From assembly GCA_937922925.1 (NCBI GenBank), contig CALAKU010000002.1, forward strand, positions 1 to 64,000: 64,000 nucleotides of DNA. The letters are read 5' to 3'. A model generated the notes under the pieces. That model was not told the DNA's origin and ran no database searches. It worked only from the letters and a program-made list of their open reading frames with translations. Shown here in pieces: positions 46,115 to 57,125 of the stretch. This DNA is from an uncultured Arenicella sp. Its GTDB lineage: Bacteria; Pseudomonadota; Gammaproteobacteria; Arenicellales; Arenicellaceae. The translations under genes were made by a program, and so were the position numbers. Every line of letters begins with the position of its first letter. Within the stretch, counting starts at the first letter, position 1.

Positions 46115-46912
46115 TTACTGATCGTTTGTTTCGGCTTCGGCGCTGGCTTCGTCGGTAGCACTTGCGCTTGCCGCTTCGTCAACGGCCTCGTTTTGCTCGA
46201 CAGCCGCCGCTGTTTCTGAAGCGACTTCTGACGGTTCGATTGAGAGTTCTTTTGAAAGTTCTTTCGAAGACTCTTCGCTTACTGGCAATCGATCTAACTT
46301 GATCGTTAGCACTCTTGCATACGAGGCTTGCGATTGCGTGAGTTTATCAATGGCAGTTTGCAGCTCTTGGCGCGCTAGCTCATTGTCTCCGCGCTCAATG
46401 GCGACTTCGGCCCTTATTTCTGCATAGTGTGATTCGAAGCTCAGCTGTGGTTCCACACTGGCCAACTGCGCGGCCGTATCCAAATCACCTTGGCTGAGTT
46501 TAATCTTGGCTAAACGAATCCTAGCAGTGTGCTTTAGCCCGCTTTCTGGGGCATTATCTATCACCCATTGCAATTGCTCCGACGCGCCATCCAAATCGGT
46601 AACCGCCAATTGACGCGCTTTGATTAAAGAAGCCTTGGCGGCATAAGATGTGCCTGCGTAGCTCTCTTTGAGCTTATTCAGCTGTGCGTCAAAATCAGAT
46701 AGCTCAGAATCGCCGTACTCTTCTAAAACTTGTTCATACAAGGCCGATGCTTGTTGAGCATTGCTTTCCTGGCTTGCTTTGTATTGTTCCCAACCAAAGA
46801 TCCCACCTAAACCCAACAGAATACCAATAATAAGGGCCGGCCCATTATCCTTGAGCCACTTGCGGGCGCGCTCATCCTGCTCTTCTTGCGTTAAAAAAAT
46901 ATCGTCAGCCAT
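46115..46912 (-). CDS. yfgM: YfgM family TPR membrane protein
   Basis: TQEEQDERARKWLKDNGPALIIGILLGLGGIFGWEQYK N-terminal signature; syntenic. Confidence 0.9.
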   Translation of the reverse strand: MADDIFLTQEEQDERARKWLKDNGPALIIGILLGLGGIFGWEQYKASQESNAQQASALYEQVLEEYGDSELSDFDAQLNKLKESYAGTSYAAKASLIKARQLAVTDLDGASEQLQWVIDNAPESGLKHTARIRLAKIKLSQGDLDTAAQLASVEPQLSFESHYAEIRAEVAIERGDNELARQELQTAIDKLTQSQASYARVLTIKLDRLPVSEESSKELSKELSIEPSEVASETAAAVEQNEAVDEAASASATDEASAEAETNDQ

Positions 46913-46994
46913 TTGCTCTTATCTCTTTTGGTCTTGATCGGTTGGTCGTGCTTATCTGCGGCTGTTATTTCAGCCAGCTCTCTCTAGGCCCGGA

Positions 46995-48296
46995 TTATAG
47001 CGTTTTCAGCAGATTAGTCACCACGTCAACGACTTGATTGTAGGCGATACTTTGTTGTTCTTGAGTCGACTCTGCGGCCTGTTTTCGCAGTATTTTTAGC
47101 CCGACGGTCTCAGCTTGAGCTTCGTCGTCGCCAACAATAAGCGCCACACTTGCCCCTGATTTATCTGCGCGCTTAAACTGGTTCTTGATACTGCCCTCAC
47201 CCATATGGCACAGCACTCGACATCCAGCATTCACTAATTGTGCCTGGAGTGTCAACGCAATTTCACGACCGGGCGAGCCCAGCGAGACGAGGAAAACGTC
47301 TGGTGCTTGAGGCTCGCTAAGCGCATTATCCGATTGCTCTTGCAGCATTTGAATGAGCCTTTCCAAGCCCATCCCAAAGCCAAAGGCAGGCGTTGCTTGC
47401 CCGCCTAATTGAGCGACCATGCCATCATAGCGCCCACCGCCACAAACCGTGGATTGAGCGCCAAATTCAGTATTAATCCACTCGAAAACAGTATCGTTAT
47501 AGTAATCAAGCCCACGTACTAGCTGCGGGCTGATCGTGAATTCTAGGCCCAACGCCGTTAAGTAGGCTTGTAAACGCTCAAAGCGGCTTTGCGACTGCGG
47601 ATTTAGATAATCTAAGATGCTAGGCGCGCCTTCGAGTATCGACTGCGTTGTTGGATTTTTACTGTCCAGAATACGCAGCGGGTTCGAGTTAAGGCGACGT
47701 TGACTGTCCTCATCTAAAGACGATTGATGCTGGCTTAGATAATCTACCAAGGCCTGACGGAAGGCCGCGCGGCTGGCTTGATCGCCTAAACTATTAATAT
47801 GCAGCTGCGTGTTTTTAAGCCCCAATCGTTCAAACAAAGCCTGCGTCATTGACAGCACCTCGGCTTCGATGTCGGGTTCTTGCCAACCATAGCATTCAAC
47901 CCCGATTTGGTGAAATTGCCGGTAGCGACCTTTTTGTGGCCGCTCGTAGCGGAACATCGGCCCGACATACCATAGGCGTTGCTGCTGGTTATAAAATAAG
48001 CCGTTTTGTATACCCGCTCTGACAGTGCTCGCCGTGCCCTCTGGGCGCAGCGTCAAACTGTCGTTATTACGGTCAGCAAAGGTGTACATCTCTTTGGAGA
48101 CGATATCAGTGTCTTCACCGATTGATCTTGCGAATAAAGACGTACTCTCGACAATCGGCGTACGAATTTGGCGATACGAAAACTGCGCGAACAACTCTTG
48201 GCATAGTTGTTCTACTTGCTGCCAAAGGCCAGTTTGATCAGGCAGAACATCGTTCATGCCTTTTACGGCTTTGATAATTGAAGTTTTACTGGCCAT
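46995..48296 (-). CDS. hisS: histidine--tRNA ligase
   Basis: LRPEGTASTVRAG; VRGLDYYNDTVFEW; GGGRYDGMV. Confidence 0.97.
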   Translation of the reverse strand: MASKTSIIKAVKGMNDVLPDQTGLWQQVEQLCQELFAQFSYRQIRTPIVESTSLFARSIGEDTDIVSKEMYTFADRNNDSLTLRPEGTASTVRAGIQNGLFYNQQQRLWYVGPMFRYERPQKGRYRQFHQIGVECYGWQEPDIEAEVLSMTQALFERLGLKNTQLHINSLGDQASRAAFRQALVDYLSQHQSSLDEDSQRRLNSNPLRILDSKNPTTQSILEGAPSILDYLNPQSQSRFERLQAYLTALGLEFTISPQLVRGLDYYNDTVFEWINTEFGAQSTVCGGGRYDGMVAQLGGQATPAFGFGMGLERLIQMLQEQSDNALSEPQAPDVFLVSLGSPGREIALTLQAQLVNAGCRVLCHMGEGSIKNQFKRADKSGASVALIVGDDEAQAETVGLKILRKQAAESTQEQQSIAYNQVVDVVTNLLKTL

Positions 48297-48367
48297 TCGT
48301 TAAGCGAGATTAGCTGATGACTGGGTAGCGTTTTAAACTAAAAGACCGTCTAACTCAAACGATTGAG

Positions 48368-49273
48368 CTATTGACGCGGGATAGAGAATCGCGCGAACAC
48401 CCCTTCTCGATAAGGCTCCAAGTCAAATTCTTGGCCATCAACCTTGGCATTCACTGCGCTGACATTGCCTAAAAATACGCTCATGGGTAATGCTGAGTTC
48501 AAATTCAAGATCTCACCACTGGTATAGCTTTTATAAGCCAATCGCTGACCTTCTTCGTCGCGTATATCGACCCAACAGGTATCGGTAAACTGCAATTCGA
48601 TTTCGTAGCCAGCAACACCAGCGCTTGGCTCCTGCCCAGCGACGTCATCTGTCGAGTCACTGCCAGAGTCTTGCTCAAGTATCTCGCCACTGTCGCCAAC
48701 ATCACCTTCCACAGGAGTAGTCGATACTGTCTCATCAGCCGCGCCTACAGTGGTTGCCCCTAGGCGCGACTCGGCAATTGGCACGGTGGGGTTCGCGCGA
48801 GTTTCATTTTTTGCCTCTTGCGCTTGATTCGAATTAGAATCAAACGGCAGGCCTCCCTGCGAATTTATCACCGCAAACGCAATCGCCGCGCCGACCAACA
48901 CTAAAAACGCGAGCAAGCGGCCTGGTGTGACAAATCGGGTTTCGCTGTGTTCTTGAACTTCCAGGCCTCGCGGCATTTCATCCAAACTTGAGCCTTTCTG
49001 CCAATTTGGATTGAGATAATGTTCTAGTACCTCGTCGGGGTTGAGGCCCAGTAACTTTGCATACGAGCGTATGTAGCCTCGCACATACGTGGGCTCAGGC
49101 AAGCCCTCGTTTTGATCTAACTCGATGGTTCGAATTTGGCTAACCGACAAATTGAGCTGCTCAGCAATTTCTTCGACCGTGCGCTTTTGATCTTTGCGCG
49201 CCGACGCAAGCATCTTGCCGCTGCCAACTTTTGCCTCAATTTTTTCGTCCGTTAATGTCTGCGTTTCTTCCAA
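48368..49273 (-). CDS. rodZ: RodZ-like helix-turn-helix cytoskeletal protein
   Basis: N-terminal HTH LASARKDQKRTVEEIAEQLNLSVSQIRTIE; TM; C-terminal DUF4115-like domain. Confidence 0.88.
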   Translation of the reverse strand: MEETQTLTDEKIEAKVGSGKMLASARKDQKRTVEEIAEQLNLSVSQIRTIELDQNEGLPEPTYVRGYIRSYAKLLGLNPDEVLEHYLNPNWQKGSSLDEMPRGLEVQEHSETRFVTPGRLLAFLVLVGAAIAFAVINSQGGLPFDSNSNQAQEAKNETRANPTVPIAESRLGATTVGAADETVSTTPVEGDVGDSGEILEQDSGSDSTDDVAGQEPSAGVAGYEIELQFTDTCWVDIRDEEGQRLAYKSYTSGEILNLNSALPMSVFLGNVSAVNAKVDGQEFDLEPYREGVFARFSIPRQ

Positions 49274-49372
49274 AATAATGTCTCACACAACCCATAAAAC
49301 CCGTTGATAAAAACTCATAACAGCTCGGCAAAAATGGGAGATTTTAATTGCTTAATTACAGCAAAAAGCCAC

Positions 49373-50176
49373 TTAAGATCGACTTTTAGCCCGTAGCTCG
49401 TTTGCTTGCCGGCTGCCTGGGAAAGCGGTCAAAATCTGCTTACGATACTGCGCAGCTTGATCATTCGCCTTCAAACTTGATTCTATTTTATAAGCAAGCA
49501 TCAAAGCGCCAGGTTGCGGATCGGTAATCGCTAAATATCGCTCGATAAATGCTCGTGCCGATAAAAGTTGCTGCGATTTATATTTAAGCTCAGCGAGACT
49601 AAATAAGGCTGGGCGCAATCGTGAATCAATCTGCAACGCTTTGGTTAGGTAAGCTTCAGCGCGCTCGGGATTTGACGGCGCAATACACTGACCAGCCCGC
49701 GCATAGCTCAATTTTGCTTGCGCAAACAAAGGATTTGAAGCAGCGATATCAAAGTACTCTACCGATTTACTTAGCTTACCTGTTTGGCATAAAAAGGTAC
49801 CAAAATCGTGAGCAGCCGCCGAATTATTTCTATCTGAATCCACCGCCTTACTGAAATGCGTTTCGGCGATATCGTATTGCTCGAGCCGCATCATCAATAA
49901 TGCCATTACATAATTGCTATCTGAGTGCGATGGACTAATGTCCAGCGCTCGATCAAGTTCAGTTTTAGCGGTCGCTAGTTGGTTTTGTTGCATGTAACCG
50001 CGAGCCAGCTGGGTATGAACCATTGCTTTTTCATCAGCACTTGCGCTTGCAATACCGGGGGCTCTTCTGTCCGAAGGCCCCTCAGTGATGGTTGTGCACG
50101 CGTTTGTCCCTGCCAACAAAAAGGTGGCGAATAGTATTCTGACTGGGCGAATAAACGAAAACTTGAGCTTGTGCAT
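49373..50176 (-). CDS. pilW: type IV pilus biogenesis/stability lipoprotein PilW (TPR)
   Basis: Lipoprotein signal, TPR repeats, position between rlmN and rodZ. Confidence 0.85.
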   Translation of the reverse strand: MHKLKFSFIRPVRILFATFLLAGTNACTTITEGPSDRRAPGIASASADEKAMVHTQLARGYMQQNQLATAKTELDRALDISPSHSDSNYVMALLMMRLEQYDIAETHFSKAVDSDRNNSAAAHDFGTFLCQTGKLSKSVEYFDIAASNPLFAQAKLSYARAGQCIAPSNPERAEAYLTKALQIDSRLRPALFSLAELKYKSQQLLSARAFIERYLAITDPQPGALMLAYKIESSLKANDQAAQYRKQILTAFPGSRQANELRAKSRS

Positions 50177-50181
50177 ATAAG

Positions 50182-51303
50182 CTATTGTATTTTCTCAGCC
50201 TGCTTTTGTCTAAATCTTTCGGCACGCCGAGTGCGATCCATTACATCTCCGGCGAGTTGACCACAAGCTGCTTCTATGTCGTCACCGCGGGTTTTACGAA
50301 CCGTCACGATGACCCCGGCATCTTGCAAGATGTCTTTAAATCGATTTATCCGCGAATTTGAAGAGCGTTTATAGTCGATGCCCTCAAAAGGGTTAAATGG
50401 GATTAAGTTAACCTTGCTGGGCACGGTTTGCATCAGCGACGCCAATTGATGCGCGTGCTCAAGATCATCATTAATGCCTTCCAACATTACGTATTCAAAC
50501 GTCACCTTGGCTCGATTAGAGCTCGCCACATAACGTCGGCAAGCAGACAGCAATTCATCGATTGGGTATTTACGATTTAAGGGCACCAACTCATTGCGAA
50601 GCTCGTCATTCGGCGCATGTAAAGACACCGCCAAACTTACGTGACAGGCTTCTAGCAAGGCATCGATTTGCGGAACCACTCCAGCGGTACTGAGAGTAAT
50701 TCGCCGCCGGGACAATCCAAAACCGCAGTCGTCTTGCATGATATTCATGGCGGCGACGACGTTATCAAAGTTCATTAATGGTTCGCCCATACCCATCATG
50801 ACAACATTACTGACAATACGATCGTCGGTCTGATACTGCTGAGCCAAAAGGGTTTTAGCGAGCCAAACTTGTCCGACGATTTCAGCGGTGTTGAGGTTAC
50901 GGTTATAGCCTTGTTTACCGGTGGCGCAAAAGGAGCAATTGAGTGTGCATCCAACTTGCGAAGACACACACAAGGTTCCTCTGGACTCTTCGGGTATAAA
51001 CACCATTTCAATGGCACTTTTACCGGGCACGCTTAATAACCATTTGCGTGTACCGTCTTCGGACAACTCATCAGACAAGATGCTGGGCACAGTGATTTCA
51101 GCACTGCTCGCTAATGCGGCTCGCAATGACTTTGAGATGTTCGTCATTTGCTCAAAGTCATTGACGCCGACTTGATGGATCCACTTCATGACCTGTGTCG
51201 CGCGAAACGATTTCTCCCCCATCTCGGCAAAAAACGCTTCCATTGCAGGCCGATCTAGGCCCAGCAAGTTCGTTTTTTCGGAGCTGGCGAGTTGAATATT
51301 CAC
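50182..51303 (-). CDS. rlmN: dual-specificity 23S rRNA/tRNA adenine-C2 methyltransferase
   Basis: Radical [27 protein letters not shown]-terminal AACGQL. Confidence 0.96.
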   Translation of the reverse strand: MNIQLASSEKTNLLGLDRPAMEAFFAEMGEKSFRATQVMKWIHQVGVNDFEQMTNISKSLRAALASSAEITVPSILSDELSEDGTRKWLLSVPGKSAIEMVFIPEESRGTLCVSSQVGCTLNCSFCATGKQGYNRNLNTAEIVGQVWLAKTLLAQQYQTDDRIVSNVVMMGMGEPLMNFDNVVAAMNIMQDDCGFGLSRRRITLSTAGVVPQIDALLEACHVSLAVSLHAPNDELRNELVPLNRKYPIDELLSACRRYVASSNRAKVTFEYVMLEGINDDLEHAHQLASLMQTVPSKVNLIPFNPFEGIDYKRSSNSRINRFKDILQDAGVIVTVRKTRGDDIEAACGQLAGDVMDRTRRAERFRQKQAEKIQ

Positions 51304-51347
51304 AGGTCAGATAGTGAGTTAGCTTACTTCAAAGGGCTCGTAAGGGC

Positions 51348-51779
51348 TTAACGTGTGCGTGGGCATACGCCGTCAGCACCGAAGAAAAATTCAATTTCTT
51401 GGGCCGCGGTGTCTGCGCCATCAGAGCCATGGCAGGCATTTTCGTCGATGCTCGAGGCAAAATCAGCTCGGATGGTTCCAGCTGCGGCTTCGGCAGGATT
51501 CGTTGCACCCATGATATCACGATGCGCGGCAATCGCATTCTCGCCTTCTAGGGCTTGAACAATTACTGGGCCAGAAGTCATAAATTCAATCAAGTCATTG
51601 TAAAATGGGCGTTCTTTATGAACGGCATAAAACTCGCCTGCTTGCTCAGCCGACAAATGCATCATGCGCGCGGCAACGATACTCAAACCGGCTTTTTCAA
51701 AGCGTGAGTAGATTTCACCGATAACATTTTTAGCAACAGCATCAGGTTTAATAATAGAAAGAGTACGTTCAACAGCCAT
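51348..51779 (-). CDS. ndk: nucleoside diphosphate kinase
   Basis: [23 protein letters not shown]; active site NACHGSD. Confidence 0.96.
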   Translation of the reverse strand: MAVERTLSIIKPDAVAKNVIGEIYSRFEKAGLSIVAARMMHLSAEQAGEFYAVHKERPFYNDLIEFMTSGPVIVQALEGENAIAAHRDIMGATNPAEAAAGTIRADFASSIDENACHGSDGADTAAQEIEFFFGADGVCPRTR

Positions 51780-51922
51780 TTTTGACTCCAAATCGGAAAG
51801 TAAAGGATTAAGTTAGAAGATTGCGGCACTTTCGCAGCACGTATAGCTTGGCGCAAGCATCGCTGATTCGGCGCGTATTCTAACCGCAGGCGCGAGCAAT
51901 TACTAACTCAGATACGTAATAA

Positions 51923-53353
51923 TTAAGCGGGTTCGGCAAGCAATTTATCGGCCTGAATGCCGCTGTACTTCACTTTAATCCAGCGGCCTTTTTTGACCTG
52001 CTTGCTAGGCACTAAAACCGCAAGATAATCTTCTGCACGGCATAAAGTATAGTTGCCCTCTTTGGCTGGGCGCTCTGGCAAGACAAACGCCTCATGCCCG
52101 AGCCGAGAAGCCAATAGAGCTCGCTTGATTGACTCGCCTGTTTTACGTAAGGCTGCGTTACGCTGTTTGCGTTCAGCGACCGGCACTTGTTTGTCAAGCG
52201 GAATCCTGGCTGCTGGAGTGCCGTCGCGTTCAGAATAAGAAAACGTATGCGGAAAAGCGATCTGCAAATCGCGAACCATGGCTTGTGTGTTGGCAAACTG
52301 TTCTGGTGTTTCCGTAGGGAAGCCCACCATCACATCGGCACTCATCACCAGTTTTGGCACTTTTGCGCGCAAAGCCATAATTCGCTCTCGAACTTGATCG
52401 GCACTATAGCGGCGCTTCATGCGCTTAAGAATCAAGGTGTCGCCGCTTTGCAGTGACAAATGAATATGCGGGCAAAGTCTCGGCTCTTGCGCGATTAAAT
52501 CGATTAGTCGATCACTAATGTGGTGTGGATCAATCGAACTCAGGCGAATTCGAAAAGGATTGTCTGGCGCATGTTCAAGCGCCAAAAGCTCTGTGAGTAA
52601 GTCCACCAAATCAAAATGAGTATCTGCGACGCCTAAATCCTCGCCGTAGGAGCCTAAATCGACGCCACAAATCACTATCTCGGGGAAACCATTCAGCACC
52701 AAACGCTGAACTTGGCGTTTAATAAGGCTGGGCGCTAATGATCGGCTTGGTCCTCTGGCTACATGAATAATGCAAAACGTACAGCCTTGATTGCAACCTT
52801 GTTGGATTTGCACAAAAGCACGTGTTTGCGACTCATAGGTGGTCAAGAGCTGTTTTGGTAGGCTGACATGCTCGTCTAAATCGCCCACCATCACTTTAGG
52901 CAAGGCGCCCGCTTGTAAAGCCGGCATCAACTCATGCAAATCAAGCTTACGGTCATTGCCGAGCACCAAATCAACCCCGGGAATATTCGCACAGGCTTGA
53001 GCATCCATTTGCGCATAACAGCCAGTCACTACAACCAATGCATCGGGGTTGCGCTTAACCGCTTTGCGAACCTCTTGACGAGCTTGACGATCGGCTTCGC
53101 GGGTCACGGTACAAGTGTTTATTAAATAAAGATCAGCAAATTGGGTATTGGGCACCAAAACCCAATCGCGGGTCTGTAAGGTTTCGCCAATTAATTCACT
53201 TTCAAAGGTATTTACCTTGCAGCCAAGGGTCGTTATTCCGACTCGTTTTGCGCCTGGGCTAGCGATATTCGGCGCACCTTTGGCCTGTTGCTGGGCTTGA
53301 GTCGCCTTAGGCTTGCTCGCAATTTGTTCAATTTTAATTTCGACCGGCTGCAT
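51923..53353 (-). CDS. mtaB: tRNA t6A37 methylthiotransferase MtaB
   Basis: TLGCKVNTFESE; radical SAM CNQGCTFCIIHVARG; likely start internal (ORF opens to 53416). Confidence 0.88.
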   Translation of the reverse strand: MQPVEIKIEQIASKPKATQAQQQAKGAPNIASPGAKRVGITTLGCKVNTFESELIGETLQTRDWVLVPNTQFADLYLINTCTVTREADRQARQEVRKAVKRNPDALVVVTGCYAQMDAQACANIPGVDLVLGNDRKLDLHELMPALQAGALPKVMVGDLDEHVSLPKQLLTTYESQTRAFVQIQQGCNQGCTFCIIHVARGPSRSLAPSLIKRQVQRLVLNGFPEIVICGVDLGSYGEDLGVADTHFDLVDLLTELLALEHAPDNPFRIRLSSIDPHHISDRLIDLIAQEPRLCPHIHLSLQSGDTLILKRMKRRYSADQVRERIMALRAKVPKLVMSADVMVGFPTETPEQFANTQAMVRDLQIAFPHTFSYSERDGTPAARIPLDKQVPVAERKQRNAALRKTGESIKRALLASRLGHEAFVLPERPAKEGNYTLCRAEDYLAVLVPSKQVKKGRWIKVKYSGIQADKLLAEPA

Positions 53354-53402
53354 GGCTCTATTGTAAACGATGGAATGCGATATAAAAGCGATGCCCAGAA
53401 AT

Positions 53403-53430
53403 AGAAAAAGCGGCAATTGCCGCTTTTTCT
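53403..53430 (-). terminator. intrinsic terminator after OM barrel gene
   Basis: AGAAAAAGCGGCAATTGCCGCTTTTTCT perfect inverted repeat with flanking T/A runs. Confidence 0.8.
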
Positions 53431-53451
53431 GGGGCTAACTAAAACTAGGAA

Positions 53452-54480
53452 TTATTTGAAAACGTATCTCAAACCAGCGCTGAACGCTCGGTTATTTGAG
53501 ATCGAATCCAATGTTTCAGAGTCGCTATCAAATACACGCCCTTCTAAAATCCATTGCAAGTTAGTTTTACCAATATCGCCACCAACGTGGGCAAACAGAC
53601 TGGTTTCGCTGAAATCACTGTCGTCGATATCCCAGATACCAATGCCACCGCCAATGAAGGCGCGCTGACTCAAGCGATGCTCTAAGCCGACGTCCAGAGC
53701 AAAATTTTCTTCAGGAAAATCATTACCCACATTCACACCTTGACGGCTGTAAAAAGAAACTTGGCCGAAAATCGATGTTTTTGGTGAAATGTTTTTCAGT
53801 AGACCTGCACGCAAACCCAAAATACCAGATGAATCACGGAATTCTTGCTCCCATGCAAATTCAAAACGAGGTCGAGTTTCCGTTCCGGCGAAAGCACCAA
53901 TAAACGGTATTAGAGCCAGTGGATTGGCTTTCTTCTCGGCAGGAGCTTCAACAACTGGTGCAGGTGCAACAACGGGCGCCGCAGCTTGCGGCTGACATTC
54001 CGCTGCATCACTGTCTGTGATGCCCACCAAAGACACGTTACAACATGCCAAAGGAATGGCGATTTCGTGAACTTCACAGCCGTTGCGAACCATTACTTGA
54101 AATGCAGGGAACGATTGCTTACCAGCCCATTCACGATACCGGTGGGCCAAATAACGGCCATTTTTCTGAGCGCCCGTCCACTGAAGCCGAGTCCCGATCG
54201 GATACGCTTGGCGGGTAAAGTCACCCGCAGCGACCGCCGCAATAAGCGCGTCGGCGCTGCCGTTCCAGCCGGCATCAGAGACAATTTGTCGAACAGCCGC
54301 TGGATTTTGAGCAAAGAATTCTTGTAGTTGATCAGCAGTTTGAATACCACCTGGGCATACTGACTGCGATGTGCCTAGTCGCGTTATCTTTTTATATTCT
54401 TGAGCGTGGACAGCTTGAATGCCACTAACACCAAGAACAGCAATAAGACAAATAGCTTTAATGAGTTTGATCGCCCGCAC
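53452..54480 (-). CDS. two-part exported protein: Cys-containing periplasmic N-domain, Pro/Ala linker, C-terminal OM beta-barrel
   Basis: Signal peptide ...AVHAQEYKK; linker APVVAPAPVVEAPAEKK; alternating amphipathic strands ending SAGLRYVFK. Confidence 0.6.
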   Translation of the reverse strand: MRAIKLIKAICLIAVLGVSGIQAVHAQEYKKITRLGTSQSVCPGGIQTADQLQEFFAQNPAAVRQIVSDAGWNGSADALIAAVAAGDFTRQAYPIGTRLQWTGAQKNGRYLAHRYREWAGKQSFPAFQVMVRNGCEVHEIAIPLACCNVSLVGITDSDAAECQPQAAAPVVAPAPVVEAPAEKKANPLALIPFIGAFAGTETRPRFEFAWEQEFRDSSGILGLRAGLLKNISPKTSIFGQVSFYSRQGVNVGNDFPEENFALDVGLEHRLSQRAFIGGGIGIWDIDDSDFSETSLFAHVGGDIGKTNLQWILEGRVFDSDSETLDSISNNRAFSAGLRYVFK

Positions 54481-54773
54481 GATGGGTTCCCTCTGTTTAG
54501 TTTAATTAATGTGTTCTGACTTCTATTATCGACTGTCTGCGAGCTTAGGTCAGCATAAATCTCAGACAAACGGCCAAATAATATTATGTCCGTATTTTAG
54601 GCCGATAAATCGTGAGCGTGGCAAACTTATCAATAATTAACAAATTGGAAAGCTCGCTTTGAATTTGCCCGATTGGCTTTGTTTTGCGAGTTCAAATTGA
54701 CTCTTCACAGCCTAAAAGCGTTGAGTCGCGATTAAAATCTCAAATTTACCTGCGACGAATTAGGTGGCTGGCG

Positions 54774-55097
54774 CTAGGCGCTCAGGGCAAAACTCTCGCC
54801 GCATCCACATTCGTCAGTCGCTTTCGGATTGGAGAACTTAAAGGTTTGGTTTAAGCCCTCTGAGACGTAGTCAATTTGAGTTCCCTCAAGAATTGGTAGG
54901 CTCTTTTGATCGACCACCACTTTCACGTCAAATTGTTCAAACACGTGGTCGTCTTGATTTATTTGCTGCGCAAAATCCAACACATAAGAATAGCCTGAGC
55001 ATCCAGATTCTCTGGCGGCAAAACGCAATGCGAGTGCGTTATTTTTAGCCAACTGATTGGCGATTCGTGTTGCGGCAGATTCAGTAATCGTGATCAT
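54774..55097 (-). CDS. A-type iron-sulfur cluster carrier (IscA/ErpA/SufA family)
   Basis: ESGCSGYSYVLDF and C-terminal CGCGESF cysteines. Confidence 0.92.
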   Translation of the reverse strand: MITITESAATRIANQLAKNNALALRFAARESGCSGYSYVLDFAQQINQDDHVFEQFDVKVVVDQKSLPILEGTQIDYVSEGLNQTFKFSNPKATDECGCGESFALSA

Positions 55098-55185
55098 ATC
55101 GGTAATGTTGGCGCTAATGTATTTATTTCAAGGCTTGGCTTAATTTTCGAGTTGAGCTTAGCTCGCTCTTTATGGCTCTTCTTTG

Positions 55186-55944
55186 TCAACCCTCGTCGTT
55201 TTGCGCTTGACCAGAACTCTCACCAAGCTGCAAACACTCAGTATTCACCGCTGGTGGCGTCAATTTTTTGACATCAATGCCAGCGGCAGACAAAGCCTTC
55301 AACAAGTCTCTATTATACCCGTCTAGTACTCTAATTTGTGCACAAAGCCCATTTATTGCCTGCGCGATCGGATCATCGTCATCAGGTTTGTGACCATAAG
55401 CGTCGAATTGGCCATTGGCGCGCTTGTAATCATCTGACCCGACCGCGTGAGCTGGCAAGCCGACCATCGTTGCGCCTGGCTCCACGTCTTTAACCACCAC
55501 CGAGTTCGAACCAATTCGTGCATTGTCGCCAACCGACAAAGGCCCGAGCACTTTTGCTCCAGCGCCAATCACCACATTATTGCCTAAGGTCGGATGCCGC
55601 TTACCCTTTTGCCAGCTGGTTCCGCCTAAGGTTACGCCATGATACAGAGTGCAGTCTTCGCCGATCTCTGCCGTCTCGCCAATCACAATGCCCATTCCAT
55701 GATCAATAAACAGCCGACGACCTAGTTTAGCTCCAGGATGAATTTCAATACCCGTAATCCAACGAGAGAAATGCGAGATAACACGCGCGAGCCATTTAAG
55801 TTGAATATTCCAACAGGCATGCGCCAAACGATGAAACAAGACCGCGTGAACCCCCGGGTAGGTCGTTAAAATTTCCAGAGTATGCCGTGCAGCTGGATCG
55901 CGGTCGTAGACGATACTAATGTCTTCTCGAATTTTGCTAAACAT
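55186..55944 (-). CDS. cysE: serine O-acetyltransferase
   Basis: Left-handed beta-helix hexapeptides; [31 protein letters not shown]. Confidence 0.95.
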   Translation of the reverse strand: MFSKIREDISIVYDRDPAARHTLEILTTYPGVHAVLFHRLAHACWNIQLKWLARVISHFSRWITGIEIHPGAKLGRRLFIDHGMGIVIGETAEIGEDCTLYHGVTLGGTSWQKGKRHPTLGNNVVIGAGAKVLGPLSVGDNARIGSNSVVVKDVEPGATMVGLPAHAVGSDDYKRANGQFDAYGHKPDDDDPIAQAINGLCAQIRVLDGYNRDLLKALSAAGIDVKKLTPPAVNTECLQLGESSGQAQNDEG

Positions 55945-55946
55945 CT

Positions 55947-56768
55947 TTAATTTCTCAGTTGGCTTTGAATTGCGGTGAGGATGCCTCTGAGTATCTGGAC
56001 CTCTTCGCCGGTCAATTCAGCTTTAGAGTATAGCCTTGTGAGTTTACGGAACAAAACAGTGGGCGACTCTGATTTAACAAAATCGAGTTCATACAAAACT
56101 TGTTGTAAATGCTGTAAATGCCCCTCTTTGGAAGCCTCATCAGCAGGGAGTTTGCGCTTTTGGGCGCCGGTGAGAGGCTTAGTGCCGAGTGGCTTAATAT
56201 TATTGGCAAGCCTTTCTTCTTGGCCGCCCTCGCCTGCAGCTGACTCGCTCTCGGCGTCTAAATTGACTAGGGCTACGCGTAATTCGTAAGCCAAAATCTG
56301 CACCGCCGAGGCAAGATTTAACGACGAATACTCAGGATTTGCATCAATGCGTATCTGTCCATGACATCGCTCTAGCTCGGCGTTCGTTAAACCACTGCTT
56401 TCGCGACCAAAGACGATTGCGATTTGTGCTGAGTCGACGCCGTCAAACAGCGATAAATGTTGGCTCGCCCGCTCAGCGGCCTCACGCGGGCTACTCGTTG
56501 GCCAACTCACTTCTCGGTCTCTTACCGAGGTACCCAATACCAAGGTGCAGTCGGCAACCGCGTTGGCTAGGCTATCGACTACGTTTGCGTTGTTAAGCAC
56601 GTCTTCACCACCCGCAGAGCGCTTTGTGGCTTCGTAGTGCGGAAACTTTTTGGGTTGAACGAGGCTCAATTGACTCAATCCCATTGTCTTCATCGCGCGC
56701 GCTACCGCACCGACATTACCTGGATGGCTTGGCTCAACCAAAACAATTTTAATCGCGGAAAGACTCAT
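55947..56768 (-). CDS. trmJ: tRNA (cytidine/uridine-2'-O-)-methyltransferase TrmJ
   Basis: [46 protein letters not shown] opens to 56849. Confidence 0.92.
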   Translation of the reverse strand: MSLSAIKIVLVEPSHPGNVGAVARAMKTMGLSQLSLVQPKKFPHYEATKRSAGGEDVLNNANVVDSLANAVADCTLVLGTSVRDREVSWPTSSPREAAERASQHLSLFDGVDSAQIAIVFGRESSGLTNAELERCHGQIRIDANPEYSSLNLASAVQILAYELRVALVNLDAESESAAGEGGQEERLANNIKPLGTKPLTGAQKRKLPADEASKEGHLQHLQQVLYELDFVKSESPTVLFRKLTRLYSKAELTGEEVQILRGILTAIQSQLRN

Positions 56769-57125
56769 ACAGCAGAATTTGGCTCCAGTTATGTAAGCAT
56801 CAGCAGACGTTGGCGAGTGTAACCCAGTGCCATACAAAAAAATCGACATTCAGGCAGAGCAAGCTCATGCAGCCATATAATTTCTCTGCTATCGGAATAA
56901 TTATTAAACGGCTTTTTACGCTAGAGCCTGCCTAGGCAAACAGAAATAAGGCCAAATCAAGAAACCACAAGAGCAAACACTCGGCAAACCTCGGCGCGTA
57001 TCGACAAACGCATCACCCAATATAGTGGCCCTAAAAAGGGCCTAGAGTCAGTAAATTAGGGCTACTAAAAAGATAAGCGCAGGGCTACAATTCGCCCCGA
57101 CTTTTTTGCACTTTGGTAATTCTGC

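Noticed and set aside
49373-54480. Possible defence island or mobile insertion around the less familiar ORFs
   Set aside because: Genes around it are all syntenic housekeeping genes; no integrase, transposase, tRNA att site or composition shift was seen.
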